Part shown: positions 16,489 through 24,438 of the stretch, in pieces
Layout: every line of letters starts with the position of its first letter
Numbering within the stretch: position 1 is the stretch's first letter
Origin: Lachnospiraceae bacterium
GTDB taxonomy: Bacteria; Bacillota; Clostridia; Lachnospirales; Lachnospiraceae
Length of the DNA: 64,000 nucleotides
Assembly: GCA_030526405.1 (NCBI GenBank)
Contig: JAUNCZ010000006.1
Location: 29,629-93,628 of the forward strand
Reading direction: 5' to 3'
Program-made: the position numbers and the translations under genes
The notes under the pieces: generated by a model
What the model was told of the DNA's origin: nothing
Database searches by the model: none
What the model saw: only the letters and a program-made list of their open reading frames with translations

Positions 16489-17422
16489 AGTGCACCATCA
16501 TCTGGAAGACAAAGGTCATCAGAGGCATGGTGGCGATACACAACACCACCGTCATGATATTGATGCTGCCTGCCAGCACTTCATCTCTGTGCTCCACATT
16601 GGCCAGCTGACTGACAGTGGAGGCAGAGGGTGCCGCCGTTGCCAGAAAGAATACAAACAATACACTGATCATGGATTTCGGAATAACCGTGCGTACCAGT
16701 ACTGCCAGAATCACACAGGTGATCAGAGGTGATACCAGAAGACGCAGGGCAGACACGATCCAGATGGATTTCTGACTGAAAATCTGCTTCAGATCCGCAT
16801 CAGCGATCATAATTCCAATTACAATCATGCTCAGGGGCCCGATACATTCTCCTGTTCTGCTCAGAGCAGAGGAAAGGATTTCCGGCAGAGTGATTCTTCC
16901 AAAGAACAGAATCAATCCCAAAATACAGGCAAGAATGTTTGGATTCAGGATGACCTTTCTCAGATCCATTCTCTTTTCACCGCTGATCATACTCAGAAGG
17001 TGGGTCCAGAAAAGAATCGCCTGAATAATCGTATAGGCACAGCAATAAAAAACATATTCACTACCCAGTACATACCCCACAATGGGAATCAGCAGATTTC
17101 CTCCGTTTGAGTAGATCACAGAAGCCCTCTCCACTGTGTTGATCTTCAGTACCGGAGCAAAAAACCTTGTACCTGTGATCATCACAATATGATAGACCAC
17201 AGCGGCAAGGATCGCCAGGACAAAGCCCAGGGCCTTCTCATTGGAATACTCCAGCTGCAAGGATGAGATCAGCATACAGGGGGAGATGATATACAGTACC
17301 AGCTTGGAGATCACTGCACTGTTCTCCAGGGTAAGCATGTTGGTTTTCCCTGCAGCAAATCCGAACAGGATCATCAACGCGATCACAAGAATCTGCTGCA
17401 AAAGAATCAGACTGAGTTCCAT
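16487..17422 (-). CDS. AEC-family (auxin efflux carrier-like) transporter
   Basis: 311 residues with about ten hydrophobic segments. Family features include SPCMLISSL in the first third, SNGGNLLIPIVGY in the middle and AAPSAST near the C-terminus. Bacterial AEC proteins move carboxylates such as malate or malonate; the substrate here is unknown. It stands alone between moaC and the second full repeat copy. Confidence 0.85.
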   Translation of the reverse strand: MELSLILLQQILVIALMILFGFAAGKTNMLTLENSAVISKLVLYIISPCMLISSLQLEYSNEKALGFVLAILAAVVYHIVMITGTRFFAPVLKINTVERASVIYSNGGNLLIPIVGYVLGSEYVFYCCAYTIIQAILFWTHLLSMISGEKRMDLRKVILNPNILACILGLILFFGRITLPEILSSALSRTGECIGPLSMIVIGIMIADADLKQIFSQKSIWIVSALRLLVSPLITCVILAVLVRTVIPKSMISVLFVFFLATAAPSASTVSQLANVEHRDEVLAGSINIMTVVLCIATMPLMTFVFQMMVH

Positions 17423-17513
17423 ACAATAGTTCCTCCATATTTTTCTCTTATACAGTACTCAGTATAGTAAAAACTGCAGCTTATTACAATGTTCAGAAAG
17501 ACTTTCCGATACA

Positions 17514-17697
17514 TTCAAGTCTACGCTTGCGGAGACTTGGCGCGCGATTCTGGTCAGCTTTAGCTGACATCTTCCTATCAGAATCGCTGCGCATCCTCGC
17601 GGAGCGTTTTATCTCAGTCGGAGATTGGACTCCCACTGAGACTAATTTGTCAGTGCTCACCACCTGTAGAGGTGGGAGTCTTCTCCACTGAGATAAA
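17514..17697 (+). repeat. Dispersed palindromic repeat, full copy B (184 bp)
   Basis: Identical to copy A at 9899-10082 in the same orientation. It sits directly against the deoR terminator, sharing the AAA that closes the element. There is no coding capacity of note, and no obvious target-site duplication apart from shared TTCA at the left end. Confidence 0.75.
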
Positions 17698-17728
17698 CCG
17701 CCCCCCGGAAATCTCCGGGAGGCGGTTT
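17695..17728 (-). terminator. Terminator of the fruK-deoR operon
   Basis: AAACCGCC and CCCGG pair with their complements at 17715-17728 to form a 14-bp GC-rich stem, 12 bp after the deoR stop. Confidence 0.8.
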
Positions 17729-17740
17729 GTGATCTGTTTC

Positions 17741-18484
17741 TTATACTCTGGTAATATTCTCAAGCTGGTTGTATCTGTCCGGAATTCTCTCTGTGAGAAT
17801 CTGCGCCTTTTCAATAGGACAGAAGGTCACGGAGGATACCACATCAAATTTTGTGGAATCCGCCAGCACATAGGCAAGGCGACACTGCTGGATGGCAGTC
17901 TGCTTTACAAGGGCCTCTCCCGGATCAGGAGTGGTAAAGCCCTCCTCCAGGCTGATGCCGTTGGATCCGAAAAATCCCCTTGAAAAATGATACTTCTGCA
18001 GCATCAGAACCGCATCGGCACCAACCACCGCCTCTGTACTGTTTTTCAGTTCTCCGCCCACAAGAATCACTCTTTTTCCGGAAGCCATCATTTTCTGGGC
18101 ATGGGAAACACCATTGGTTACATAGCTGATACTGTTATCATCAGGAAGGAAATCGATCATTCCCTCTGTGGTGGTTCCTGCATCGATGTAAACAAAATCA
18201 GAGGGGCGCACCAGGGATGCCGCATAGGCGGAAATCCAGCGCTTTTCCTCACGATGCAGCTCACTCTTCTGACGAACAGTGGGCTCATTGGTGGAAATAT
18301 TGCTCTCCAGCGAGATGGCACCTCCAAATACCTTCTCCAGTTTTCCCATTCTTGCCAGCTGTGTAATATCTCGTCTGGCTGTTGATTCTGAAATATTCAG
18401 CAGAGTTTTCAACTCTGCCACTGTAACGCTGCCCTTTTCACTTAAAATATGAAGGATGGCATTGTGTCTCTGTTCTGTAAGCAT
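17741..18484 (-). CDS. DeoR/GlpR-family repressor, FruR-like
   Basis: A 247-residue sugar-phosphate-responsive repressor. The N-terminal helix-turn-helix is RHNAILHILSEKGSV to STARRDITQL (residues 6-42). The DeoR sensor domain holds DAGTTT, YVTNG and the GGEL loop. It lies 36 bp downstream of a 1-phosphofructokinase gene, so fructose 1-phosphate is the likely effector and the fruK promoter the likely target. A fructose PTS gene, usually third in such operons, is absent here. Confidence 0.88.
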   Translation of the reverse strand: MLTEQRHNAILHILSEKGSVTVAELKTLLNISESTARRDITQLARMGKLEKVFGGAISLESNISTNEPTVRQKSELHREEKRWISAYAASLVRPSDFVYIDAGTTTEGMIDFLPDDNSISYVTNGVSHAQKMMASGKRVILVGGELKNSTEAVVGADAVLMLQKYHFSRGFFGSNGISLEEGFTTPDPGEALVKQTAIQQCRLAYVLADSTKFDVVSSVTFCPIEKAQILTERIPDRYNQLENITRV

Positions 18485-18520
18485 ATCTGTGTCCTCAATC
18501 TGTTTTATAATAACCTGCTT

Positions 18521-19429
18521 TTAATACTGGAGACTCTGCAACACCTCCAGAACCTCCTCCTCTGTGGCAAGATAATCAGAAAAAGCACTGGCACTTCCAC
18601 AGGCGATTCCCATATAAAATGCCTTCTTGTACTCTCCTGATGAAAGAAATCCTGCCATGAAGCCTGCTGCCATGGAATCCCCTGCACCTACTGCATTTAC
18701 CACAGTACCTTCCGGTGCCGGTGAACTGTAAACCTCTCCATCCTCAGCAATAAGAACTGCACCATCTCCTGCCATGGAGATCAGCACATTGACAGCACCC
18801 ATCTGCTGAAGTTTTCTTCCATATTCAATTACAGATTCTCTGGTATTCAGTTCTACGCCAAAAATCTCCTCCAACTCGTGATTATTGGGCTTGATCAGGA
18901 ATGGATGGTAGGCCAGCACATTCAAAAGCAGGTCCTTAGCTGCATCCACCACGATTCTGCAGCCTTTATCCTGAAATCGCTTCATGATCCGGCTGTACAT
19001 ATCATCCGGCATGGATGGGGGAATACTGCCGGACAGGAACAGGCAGTCCTCGCTGGTCAGTGTCTCCAGCTGCTGCATCAACTGCTCCACCTTTTCCTCA
19101 CTGATCTTCGGTCCCATTCCGTTGATCTCCGTTCCTTCGATGGATTTCAGTTTCACATTGATGCGGGACACTCCCTCCTCCACATCAATAAAGTGAGAAA
19201 TGATTCCCAGTTCCTCCACTCTTCTTTTGATTTCTTCTCCTACAAAGCCTGCGGTAAAACCCAGAGCAGTTGTCTCAAAGCCCAGATTCTTCAGTACAAT
19301 CGAAACATTGATGCCCTTGCCCCCGGGAAGAATCAGTTCCTCCGCGGTGCGGTTTGTACGTCCCAATCTGAAATTTTCCACCCCTACAATATAATCCAAA
19401 CTTGGATTAAAGGTCACTGTGTATAACAT
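18521..19429 (-). CDS. fruK: 1-phosphofructokinase (PfkB family)
   Basis: 302 residues. The N-terminus YTVTFNPSLDYIV, the GGKGINVS motif (about residues 38-45) and the C-terminal GAGDSMAAGFMAG signature with catalytic Asp are those of FruK/LacC kinases. It phosphorylates fructose 1-phosphate, or possibly tagatose 6-phosphate, to the bisphosphate. The ATG at 19427-19429 has GGGAG 8 nt upstream; a longer frame is rejected because it overlaps the promoter. Confidence 0.9.
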   Translation of the reverse strand: MLYTVTFNPSLDYIVGVENFRLGRTNRTAEELILPGGKGINVSIVLKNLGFETTALGFTAGFVGEEIKRRVEELGIISHFIDVEEGVSRINVKLKSIEGTEINGMGPKISEEKVEQLMQQLETLTSEDCLFLSGSIPPSMPDDMYSRIMKRFQDKGCRIVVDAAKDLLLNVLAYHPFLIKPNNHELEEIFGVELNTRESVIEYGRKLQQMGAVNVLISMAGDGAVLIAEDGEVYSSPAPEGTVVNAVGAGDSMAAGFMAGFLSSGEYKKAFYMGIACGSASAFSDYLATEEEVLEVLQSLQY

Positions 19430-19459
19430 TTGAACACTCCCATCTTTGTTGTAGTTCAT

Positions 19460-19488
19460 ATTATACTCGCTGACACGTTCATATTCAA
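19460..19488 (-). promoter_or_regulatory. Promoter of fruK-deoR
   Basis: TTGAAT (19483-19488) and TATAAT (19460-19465) on the minus strand, spaced 17 bp. TGAACG motifs repeated at the -35 and upstream side may be the DeoR-type operator. Confidence 0.65.
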
Positions 19489-19489
19489 G

Positions 19490-19819
19490 CATTTTCGTTC
19501 AGAAACACTCAGGTTTTTCTTCTGCTTTCCACTTTCTCTGTACCAGAGGCATTTCTCCCCTAAACCGCGACCCACAGGGGAGTATATGGGGTACACAAAT
19601 GTGATTCCATTTCAGAATCATCACTTTCTATATCAGCATATAGAAAAACCCCCCTATGGGGGTTCTATTTCTTCCAAATTGCACTATAATAAAGGTATGA
19701 ATTCACCACTTAGCTTACCAGAGCCAGGCCGCTGTTCCGTAAGAACAGCGGCCTGTTCTGGTTTTATACCAGATTTCGTCTTTCGTAATCTCAGAATGGA
19801 CTATAGCGGACCATAAATC
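19490..19819. other. Gene-free spacer with terminators
   Basis: No protein gene is supported here. A second hairpin, GGCCGCTGTT/AACAGCGGCC (19727-19753), followed by TTCTGGTTTT on the plus strand, and a TATAAT at 19685-19690 leave room for a short plus-strand RNA. No good -35 box was found, so none is called. Confidence 0.5.
19641..19664 (-). terminator. Terminator downstream of the zinc peptidase gene
   Basis: AACCCCC/GGGGGTT stem (19647-19653 with 19658-19664) followed on the minus strand by TTTTTCTAT. Confidence 0.6.
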
Positions 19820-20509
19820 CTAGTCTCTTCTGTTGCTTCTGTTCACAATCAGCACCAGTCGAAGGAGCTGAAGCAGTGTGGAGAACAGGGCCGCCACATA
19901 GGTAAGAGCTGCCGCCTTCAGCACTTTTTTTGCTCCTCTCAGCTCATCATAAGCCAGAATCTGGCTGTCATCCAGAATGCTGATGGCACGCATGGAGGCA
20001 TCAAACTCCACCGGAAGGGTGATCAGCTGAAAAATAACCACAAAGGTGAACAGCAGTACACCGGCCCTTGCAATACCAGGCTGCCCCAGGAACAGACCCA
20101 CCAGAATCACCGGCCAGGACAGGGTAGAACCGATATTTGCCACTGGAACAGCGCAGGAACGAAGCTTCAGAGGGCCGTAACCGATCATGTGCTGAATCGC
20201 GTGCCCGCACTCATGGGCTGCCACACCGATGGCCGCCACCGACCTGGAATTATATACCGTATCAGAAAGTCTTAATACCCTTTCTGTGGGTGAATAGTGG
20301 TCCGTCAGATTTCCTCTGATCCGCTCAATACGCACATCGTAAATTCCTGCATTATGCAGAATCATCATGGCCACCTCATTGGCACTGAGTCCCTGTCTGT
20401 TCAAAGTTCTCTTGTAGGCCGCAAATGTGGAATTCACATTAAGAGAAGCAATGCCGCTGATGGCCGCTCCGATCAGAACCAGAATGTAGGTTGGATCCCA
20501 CCAATACAT
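19820..20509 (-). CDS. YugP-family membrane zinc metallopeptidase
   Basis: 229 residues with an N-terminal helix, a cytosolic catalytic part and two or three C-terminal helices. The zinc motif AAHECGHAIQH (about residues 97-107) and the VEFDAS segment (likely third ligand) define the neutral zinc metallopeptidase 2 family. Probable role in membrane protein quality control; substrates unknown. Monocistronic by position. Confidence 0.88.
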   Translation of the reverse strand: MYWWDPTYILVLIGAAISGIASLNVNSTFAAYKRTLNRQGLSANEVAMMILHNAGIYDVRIERIRGNLTDHYSPTERVLRLSDTVYNSRSVAAIGVAAHECGHAIQHMIGYGPLKLRSCAVPVANIGSTLSWPVILVGLFLGQPGIARAGVLLFTFVVIFQLITLPVEFDASMRAISILDDSQILAYDELRGAKKVLKAAALTYVAALFSTLLQLLRLVLIVNRSNRRD

Positions 20510-20687
20510 ATTTCATCTCTCCTTTTCTGATAATTTCCTCTATACTACTCCTTCCGAAACCACATTGCAAGCAGGCAGCTTCAGGAAAGATGTGAACTTT
20601 TCATGTTTTCAGCATAAAGTACTATCTGTCTTTGCTTTCTTTTATTCACTTCCTGCCGGGCGTGCTTTCAGAAGTGATACTTTCCAC

Positions 20688-22622
20688 TTACAGACAGAAA
20701 AGAAGGGATTCATGGGCAGGAAGCAGCAGCTTCAGTTCTCCCTGCTGTGTCAGTTCTCCCTGAAGTCTCTCACCCAGGGTATCCCTGCCCTTCTCCAGCA
20801 GTTCTCTGACTGTTCCATCCTCCACTCCCAGAATCTGAATCGGCAGAACCACCTCTCTGTCCTGCTCCTGGGAGGAGATCACTGCGATCCAGCACTCCTG
20901 CTCCGTCTGTCTTGCGTAGGAAATCACCTGCTCATTGGCATACAGGAACTGAAAGGTTCCCTGGGAAAATGCCCTGTGCTCCTGACGCAGATGTGCAAGA
21001 TTTCGATAGAGTGCATACCATTCTCCCTGCTCAAAGCCGCTGTTCCAGGGCATTGGAAATCTGCAGCCCTCGATACTGTCTGTATATCCAGCAATGGCAG
21101 CCTCATCCCCGTAATACAGAGAAGGAACACCCAGCATGGTGAACTGTGCCAGCACTGCACCTCTGTACTCTCTGAGATTCAGCCCCTCTCTGTTGTGAAG
21201 ACGGTCCACGTCGTGGCTGTCCAGCAGATTAAAGAGATTCTGCTGCACTGCAAAGGGAAGAAGACCATAAAAACTTCTGATTCTCTCCTTCACCACCGCA
21301 GCCGGCATTTTCCTGCTGATGCCTGTGAGGCTGTTCTCTGTGTGCATCACAGAATCCAGATAAGGATCACTCATTCCCACAAAGGGTCTCCAAACCCGGG
21401 CACATCCATAGTAATTCATGGTGGAATCCCAGGCATCCCCCTGAAGGTACTCGGAACAGTCCGTCCAGTCCTCCGCCAGGATCAGGGCCTGGGGGTTCTC
21501 CTCTCTGATGCTGGTTCTGATCTCCTGCCATACCTCCCTGGCCAGCTGATCCGGTCCGTATTTTGCCATCACATCCGCCACATCAAAGCGCCAGCCGTCA
21601 ATGGAGTACGGAGGGCGAAGCCATTTTCGAAGAATGGCATCCTCACCCCGGTAGATTTTCTCCCGGATGGCCTCCTCTCTGTAGTCCAGCTGGGGCATAT
21701 TCATGTGGCCCAGCCACCCCATATAGCTGCCATCCTCAGAAAAGATATAGTAGGATCGCTCCCGGCTGTCCGGATTGTGGAAGGCCCCCACCTGCTCCGG
21801 AAAATAGGTGCAGTCCCTGTTGAACCATTTGTGATCCGTTCCTGTGTGATTTACAGAAATATCCAACAGCAGCTTCATACCATTTTCATGGAGAGCCTCC
21901 GTCAGCTCCGCCAGAGCCTGGTCCCCTCCAAAATGGGGATCCACATGCTCATAATCGATGCAGTCGTATTTATGGATGGTGGGTGAGATAAAGATAGGGT
22001 TCAGATAGATGCAGGTAACCCCCAGCTCCTTCAGATAGGGAATCTTCTCTTTGATTCCCTTCAGATCCCCGCCATAGAAATCCATGCAATGGGTTTCCGG
22101 GTAACGCCCGGGAGCAGCGTTCCAGTCTTTGATCTCCTGAGAGGGAAAGCCATCCAGCACAATTTCCCCATCCTTCACATTCAGTGTAGGATCCCCGTTG
22201 CAGAAGCGCTCCGGGAAAATCTGGTAAAATACCGCTTCCTTCACCCACTCCGGCTGAACATAATCAGCCATCAGACAGAAATCGTATGTCTCATTCTGCA
22301 GATATTCTGTCAGCCCATTCTGGGTATAGCAGTAAAATGCTCCCTCCCCCACAAGATAAAACTGATAACGCAGGCGTTTTTCCGTCATAGTGATCTCTGT
22401 TTCATAATACATCAGTCCGTTTTTTTTCTGCTTCACCTGCATTCCGGAAAGCTTCTGTGCCCCGTCCTTAATATAGCGAAGGGACACCTGACTGATGGGG
22501 GCACTCTCCAGCATGCGGAGTCTGATTTTCACCCGCTCCCCGATGCCAGGCCTCTGGTTGCTGACAAAAAGTGGGGAACCATCACTGTATATACTTTCTT
22601 TCCATAACTGTTCGTTCATCAT
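20688..22622 (-). CDS. GH13 alpha-amylase-family enzyme, neopullulanase/cyclomaltodextrinase-like
   Basis: 644 residues: an N-terminal CBM34-like beta domain (to about residue 125), the GH13 barrel starting VFYQIFPERFCNG, and a C-terminal beta domain. Catalytic regions are GWRFDVADV (nucleophile Asp), ILAEDW (acid/base Glu) and LLDSHDVDR (third Asp). No signal peptide, so it acts on imported maltodextrin, pullulan or cyclodextrin. Unusually its ATG overlaps the stop of the histidine kinase gene by 4 bp, which couples its translation to a Bce-type sensor. Codon use is like the neighbours. Confidence 0.9.
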   Translation of the reverse strand: MMNEQLWKESIYSDGSPLFVSNQRPGIGERVKIRLRMLESAPISQVSLRYIKDGAQKLSGMQVKQKKNGLMYYETEITMTEKRLRYQFYLVGEGAFYCYTQNGLTEYLQNETYDFCLMADYVQPEWVKEAVFYQIFPERFCNGDPTLNVKDGEIVLDGFPSQEIKDWNAAPGRYPETHCMDFYGGDLKGIKEKIPYLKELGVTCIYLNPIFISPTIHKYDCIDYEHVDPHFGGDQALAELTEALHENGMKLLLDISVNHTGTDHKWFNRDCTYFPEQVGAFHNPDSRERSYYIFSEDGSYMGWLGHMNMPQLDYREEAIREKIYRGEDAILRKWLRPPYSIDGWRFDVADVMAKYGPDQLAREVWQEIRTSIREENPQALILAEDWTDCSEYLQGDAWDSTMNYYGCARVWRPFVGMSDPYLDSVMHTENSLTGISRKMPAAVVKERIRSFYGLLPFAVQQNLFNLLDSHDVDRLHNREGLNLREYRGAVLAQFTMLGVPSLYYGDEAAIAGYTDSIEGCRFPMPWNSGFEQGEWYALYRNLAHLRQEHRAFSQGTFQFLYANEQVISYARQTEQECWIAVISSQEQDREVVLPIQILGVEDGTVRELLEKGRDTLGERLQGELTQQGELKLLLPAHESLLFCL

Positions 22623-23626
22623 TTTTCTTTTCTCCTGCTTACATCAATATAAAAATGGGATCCCTCCCCCGGTTTGCTCCTTGCGCCCACCGGGCGGCAG
22701 ATCAGTTCCGAGGCCCGCCTGGCCAGATACAGGCCAAGACCACTGGACTTTTCACCGATTCGACCGTTTTTTCCTGTAAAACCCTTGTCAAAGATTCTTG
22801 GCAGATCCTCCTCTGCGATTCCTATCCCTGAATCAGTGATACAGAGCCGATCCTCCTCATCCACATGGATCCGGATTCCCCCTGAGGGGGTATATTTGAT
22901 GGCATTGGATAGAAACTGCTCCAGGATCAGACAGAACCACTTTTTATCCGTTACAATGGTCCGTCCCGATGGCTGGAAATCCAGAGCCAGTCTTCTCTGA
23001 ACAAAGGAGGAGGCATATTTTCGTATTGTCTCCCGGATCAGATCATCCAGCTGATATTCTGTCACAAGAAGATCGTTGCTGCGGCTTCCCAGCCGGATAT
23101 ACTGCAACACCATATCCACATACTGCTCGATGCGGAACAACTCTGCCAGAAGGGCTCTGCTCTGGTCTGTATCCTCCCCGCTGAGCTGCAGACGCATCAC
23201 CGCAATGGGGGTTTTGATCTGATGCACCCAGGCAGTATAATAATCCAGTGTATCCTGCTGTTCATTGTCAAAGGCCGTGTGCAGCTCCTCTGTGAAGCGG
23301 CCCAGTTGCCGAACCATCTCCTGATAATCCTGCTCCTCCAGATTTTCCGGCTCCTTCATGCTGCTCCAGCCGGTAACCGGAGATGTCAGCAGTCTGCTCC
23401 TGTCCTCCGCTCTTCTGCGTTCCTTCATGCTGTCCAGAACAATGGCTGCCCCCACAAGAAATAACAGCAGAACTGCACAATAGAAAAATGGCTCCAGATT
23501 CAGTCCGTACAGCCAGAAAACCATCAGATTCATGGCAATGACACAAACAAGCATCAGCAATGGCAGCCTGTTTTTCTTCAGACAGTGCTTAATCAGAGCC
23601 AGGGTTCTTTCTTTATTCCGTTCCAT
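22619..23626 (-). CDS. BceS-like sensor histidine kinase
   Basis: 335 residues with two closely spaced N-terminal membrane helices and almost no extracellular loop, the mark of intramembrane-sensing (BceS-type) kinases. The H-box is WVHQIKTPIA; N, G1 and G2 boxes follow (SNAIKYT, ITDSGIGI, SSGLGLYL). Such kinases sense through their partner ABC transporter, here probably the BceAB-like pair at 24439-27296. The start at 23624-23626 follows GGGAGG by 8 nt. Confidence 0.88.
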   Translation of the reverse strand: MERNKERTLALIKHCLKKNRLPLLMLVCVIAMNLMVFWLYGLNLEPFFYCAVLLLFLVGAAIVLDSMKERRRAEDRSRLLTSPVTGWSSMKEPENLEEQDYQEMVRQLGRFTEELHTAFDNEQQDTLDYYTAWVHQIKTPIAVMRLQLSGEDTDQSRALLAELFRIEQYVDMVLQYIRLGSRSNDLLVTEYQLDDLIRETIRKYASSFVQRRLALDFQPSGRTIVTDKKWFCLILEQFLSNAIKYTPSGGIRIHVDEEDRLCITDSGIGIAEEDLPRIFDKGFTGKNGRIGEKSSGLGLYLARRASELICRPVGARSKPGEGSHFYIDVSRRKEK

Positions 23627-23686
23627 TCTTTTTCCTCCCCGATACACATATGGCATGTAAAATTATTTTTACTCCCAAAATTCTCT

Positions 23687-24361
23687 CTACTCTGCCAGCA
23701 TATATCCCCGTCCCGGCTTCGTCACGATCAGGTCCTTCAGCCCGTATTCCTCCATCTTCTTTCTGAGACGGGCCACATTGACGGTGAGAGTGTTCTCCTC
23801 CACATAGCAGTCATCCTGCCAGAGTCTGGTCATCAGGGTATCCCGGCTGACGATCTTTCCCTTGTTCTCCAGCAGGGTCTGCAGAATGCGGAATTCATTC
23901 TTCGTCAGTTCGATGCGCTGTCCCTGATAGGTGATACTGCTATCCCCCAGATTCAAAAACGCACCACGGAACTCCATCAGGGCAGCATTTTCTGATAGTT
24001 CATAGGTCCGGCGCAGCACCGCCTGTACCTTGGCGATGAGCACCATGGGATCCACCGGCTTCGCAATAAAATCATCACCACCCATATTGATGGCCATAAC
24101 GATGTTCATATTGTCAAAGGCGGAAGAGATAAACACCACCGGCACATTGGATATCCTTCTGATCTCACTGCACCAGTAGTAGCCATCCCGGAAGGGCAGC
24201 ATAATATCCATCAGCACCAGCTGAGGTGCTATCCTGCAGAATTCTCCTGTTACGTTGTGAAAATCCTGAATACAATGTACTTCATTTCCGTAACTCTCCA
24301 GTTGCTTTTTCATGGCATCAGCCAGAGCAAAATCATCCTCCACAAGAAGAATCTTATACAT
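23687..24361 (-). CDS. BceR-like response regulator (OmpR family)
   Basis: 224 residues: receiver domain with DD at residues 9-10, phospho-acceptor Asp in VLMDIMLP (about 52) and Lys in IAKPVDP. The winged-helix C-terminus ends PGRGYMLAE. It pairs with the kinase 60 bp downstream. A BceR-like palindrome before the ABC genes (27388-27403) suggests it activates that transporter. Confidence 0.9.
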   Translation of the reverse strand: MYKILLVEDDFALADAMKKQLESYGNEVHCIQDFHNVTGEFCRIAPQLVLMDIMLPFRDGYYWCSEIRRISNVPVVFISSAFDNMNIVMAINMGGDDFIAKPVDPMVLIAKVQAVLRRTYELSENAALMEFRGAFLNLGDSSITYQGQRIELTKNEFRILQTLLENKGKIVSRDTLMTRLWQDDCYVEENTLTVNVARLRKKMEEYGLKDLIVTKPGRGYMLAE

Positions 24362-24388
24362 GCCTCTCCTCCTTTTTTATTACGCAAA

Positions 24389-24420
24389 ACACAGAGTTCT
24401 GCCTGGGCAGAGCTCTGTGT
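24389..24420 (-). terminator. Terminator between the Bce-like ABC and two-component genes
   Basis: ACACAGAG...GCC and GGC...CTCTGTGT form a long stem after the permease stop; a weak T-run (TTTTGCG) follows, so some read-through into the regulator gene is possible. Confidence 0.65.
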
Positions 24421-24438
24421 AAATATTCCTTTTTTCTG

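Noticed and set aside
19685..19760. Small plus-strand RNA between TATAAT and the GC-rich hairpin
   Set aside because: No acceptable -35 sequence at the right distance, so left as a note in the spacer entry.
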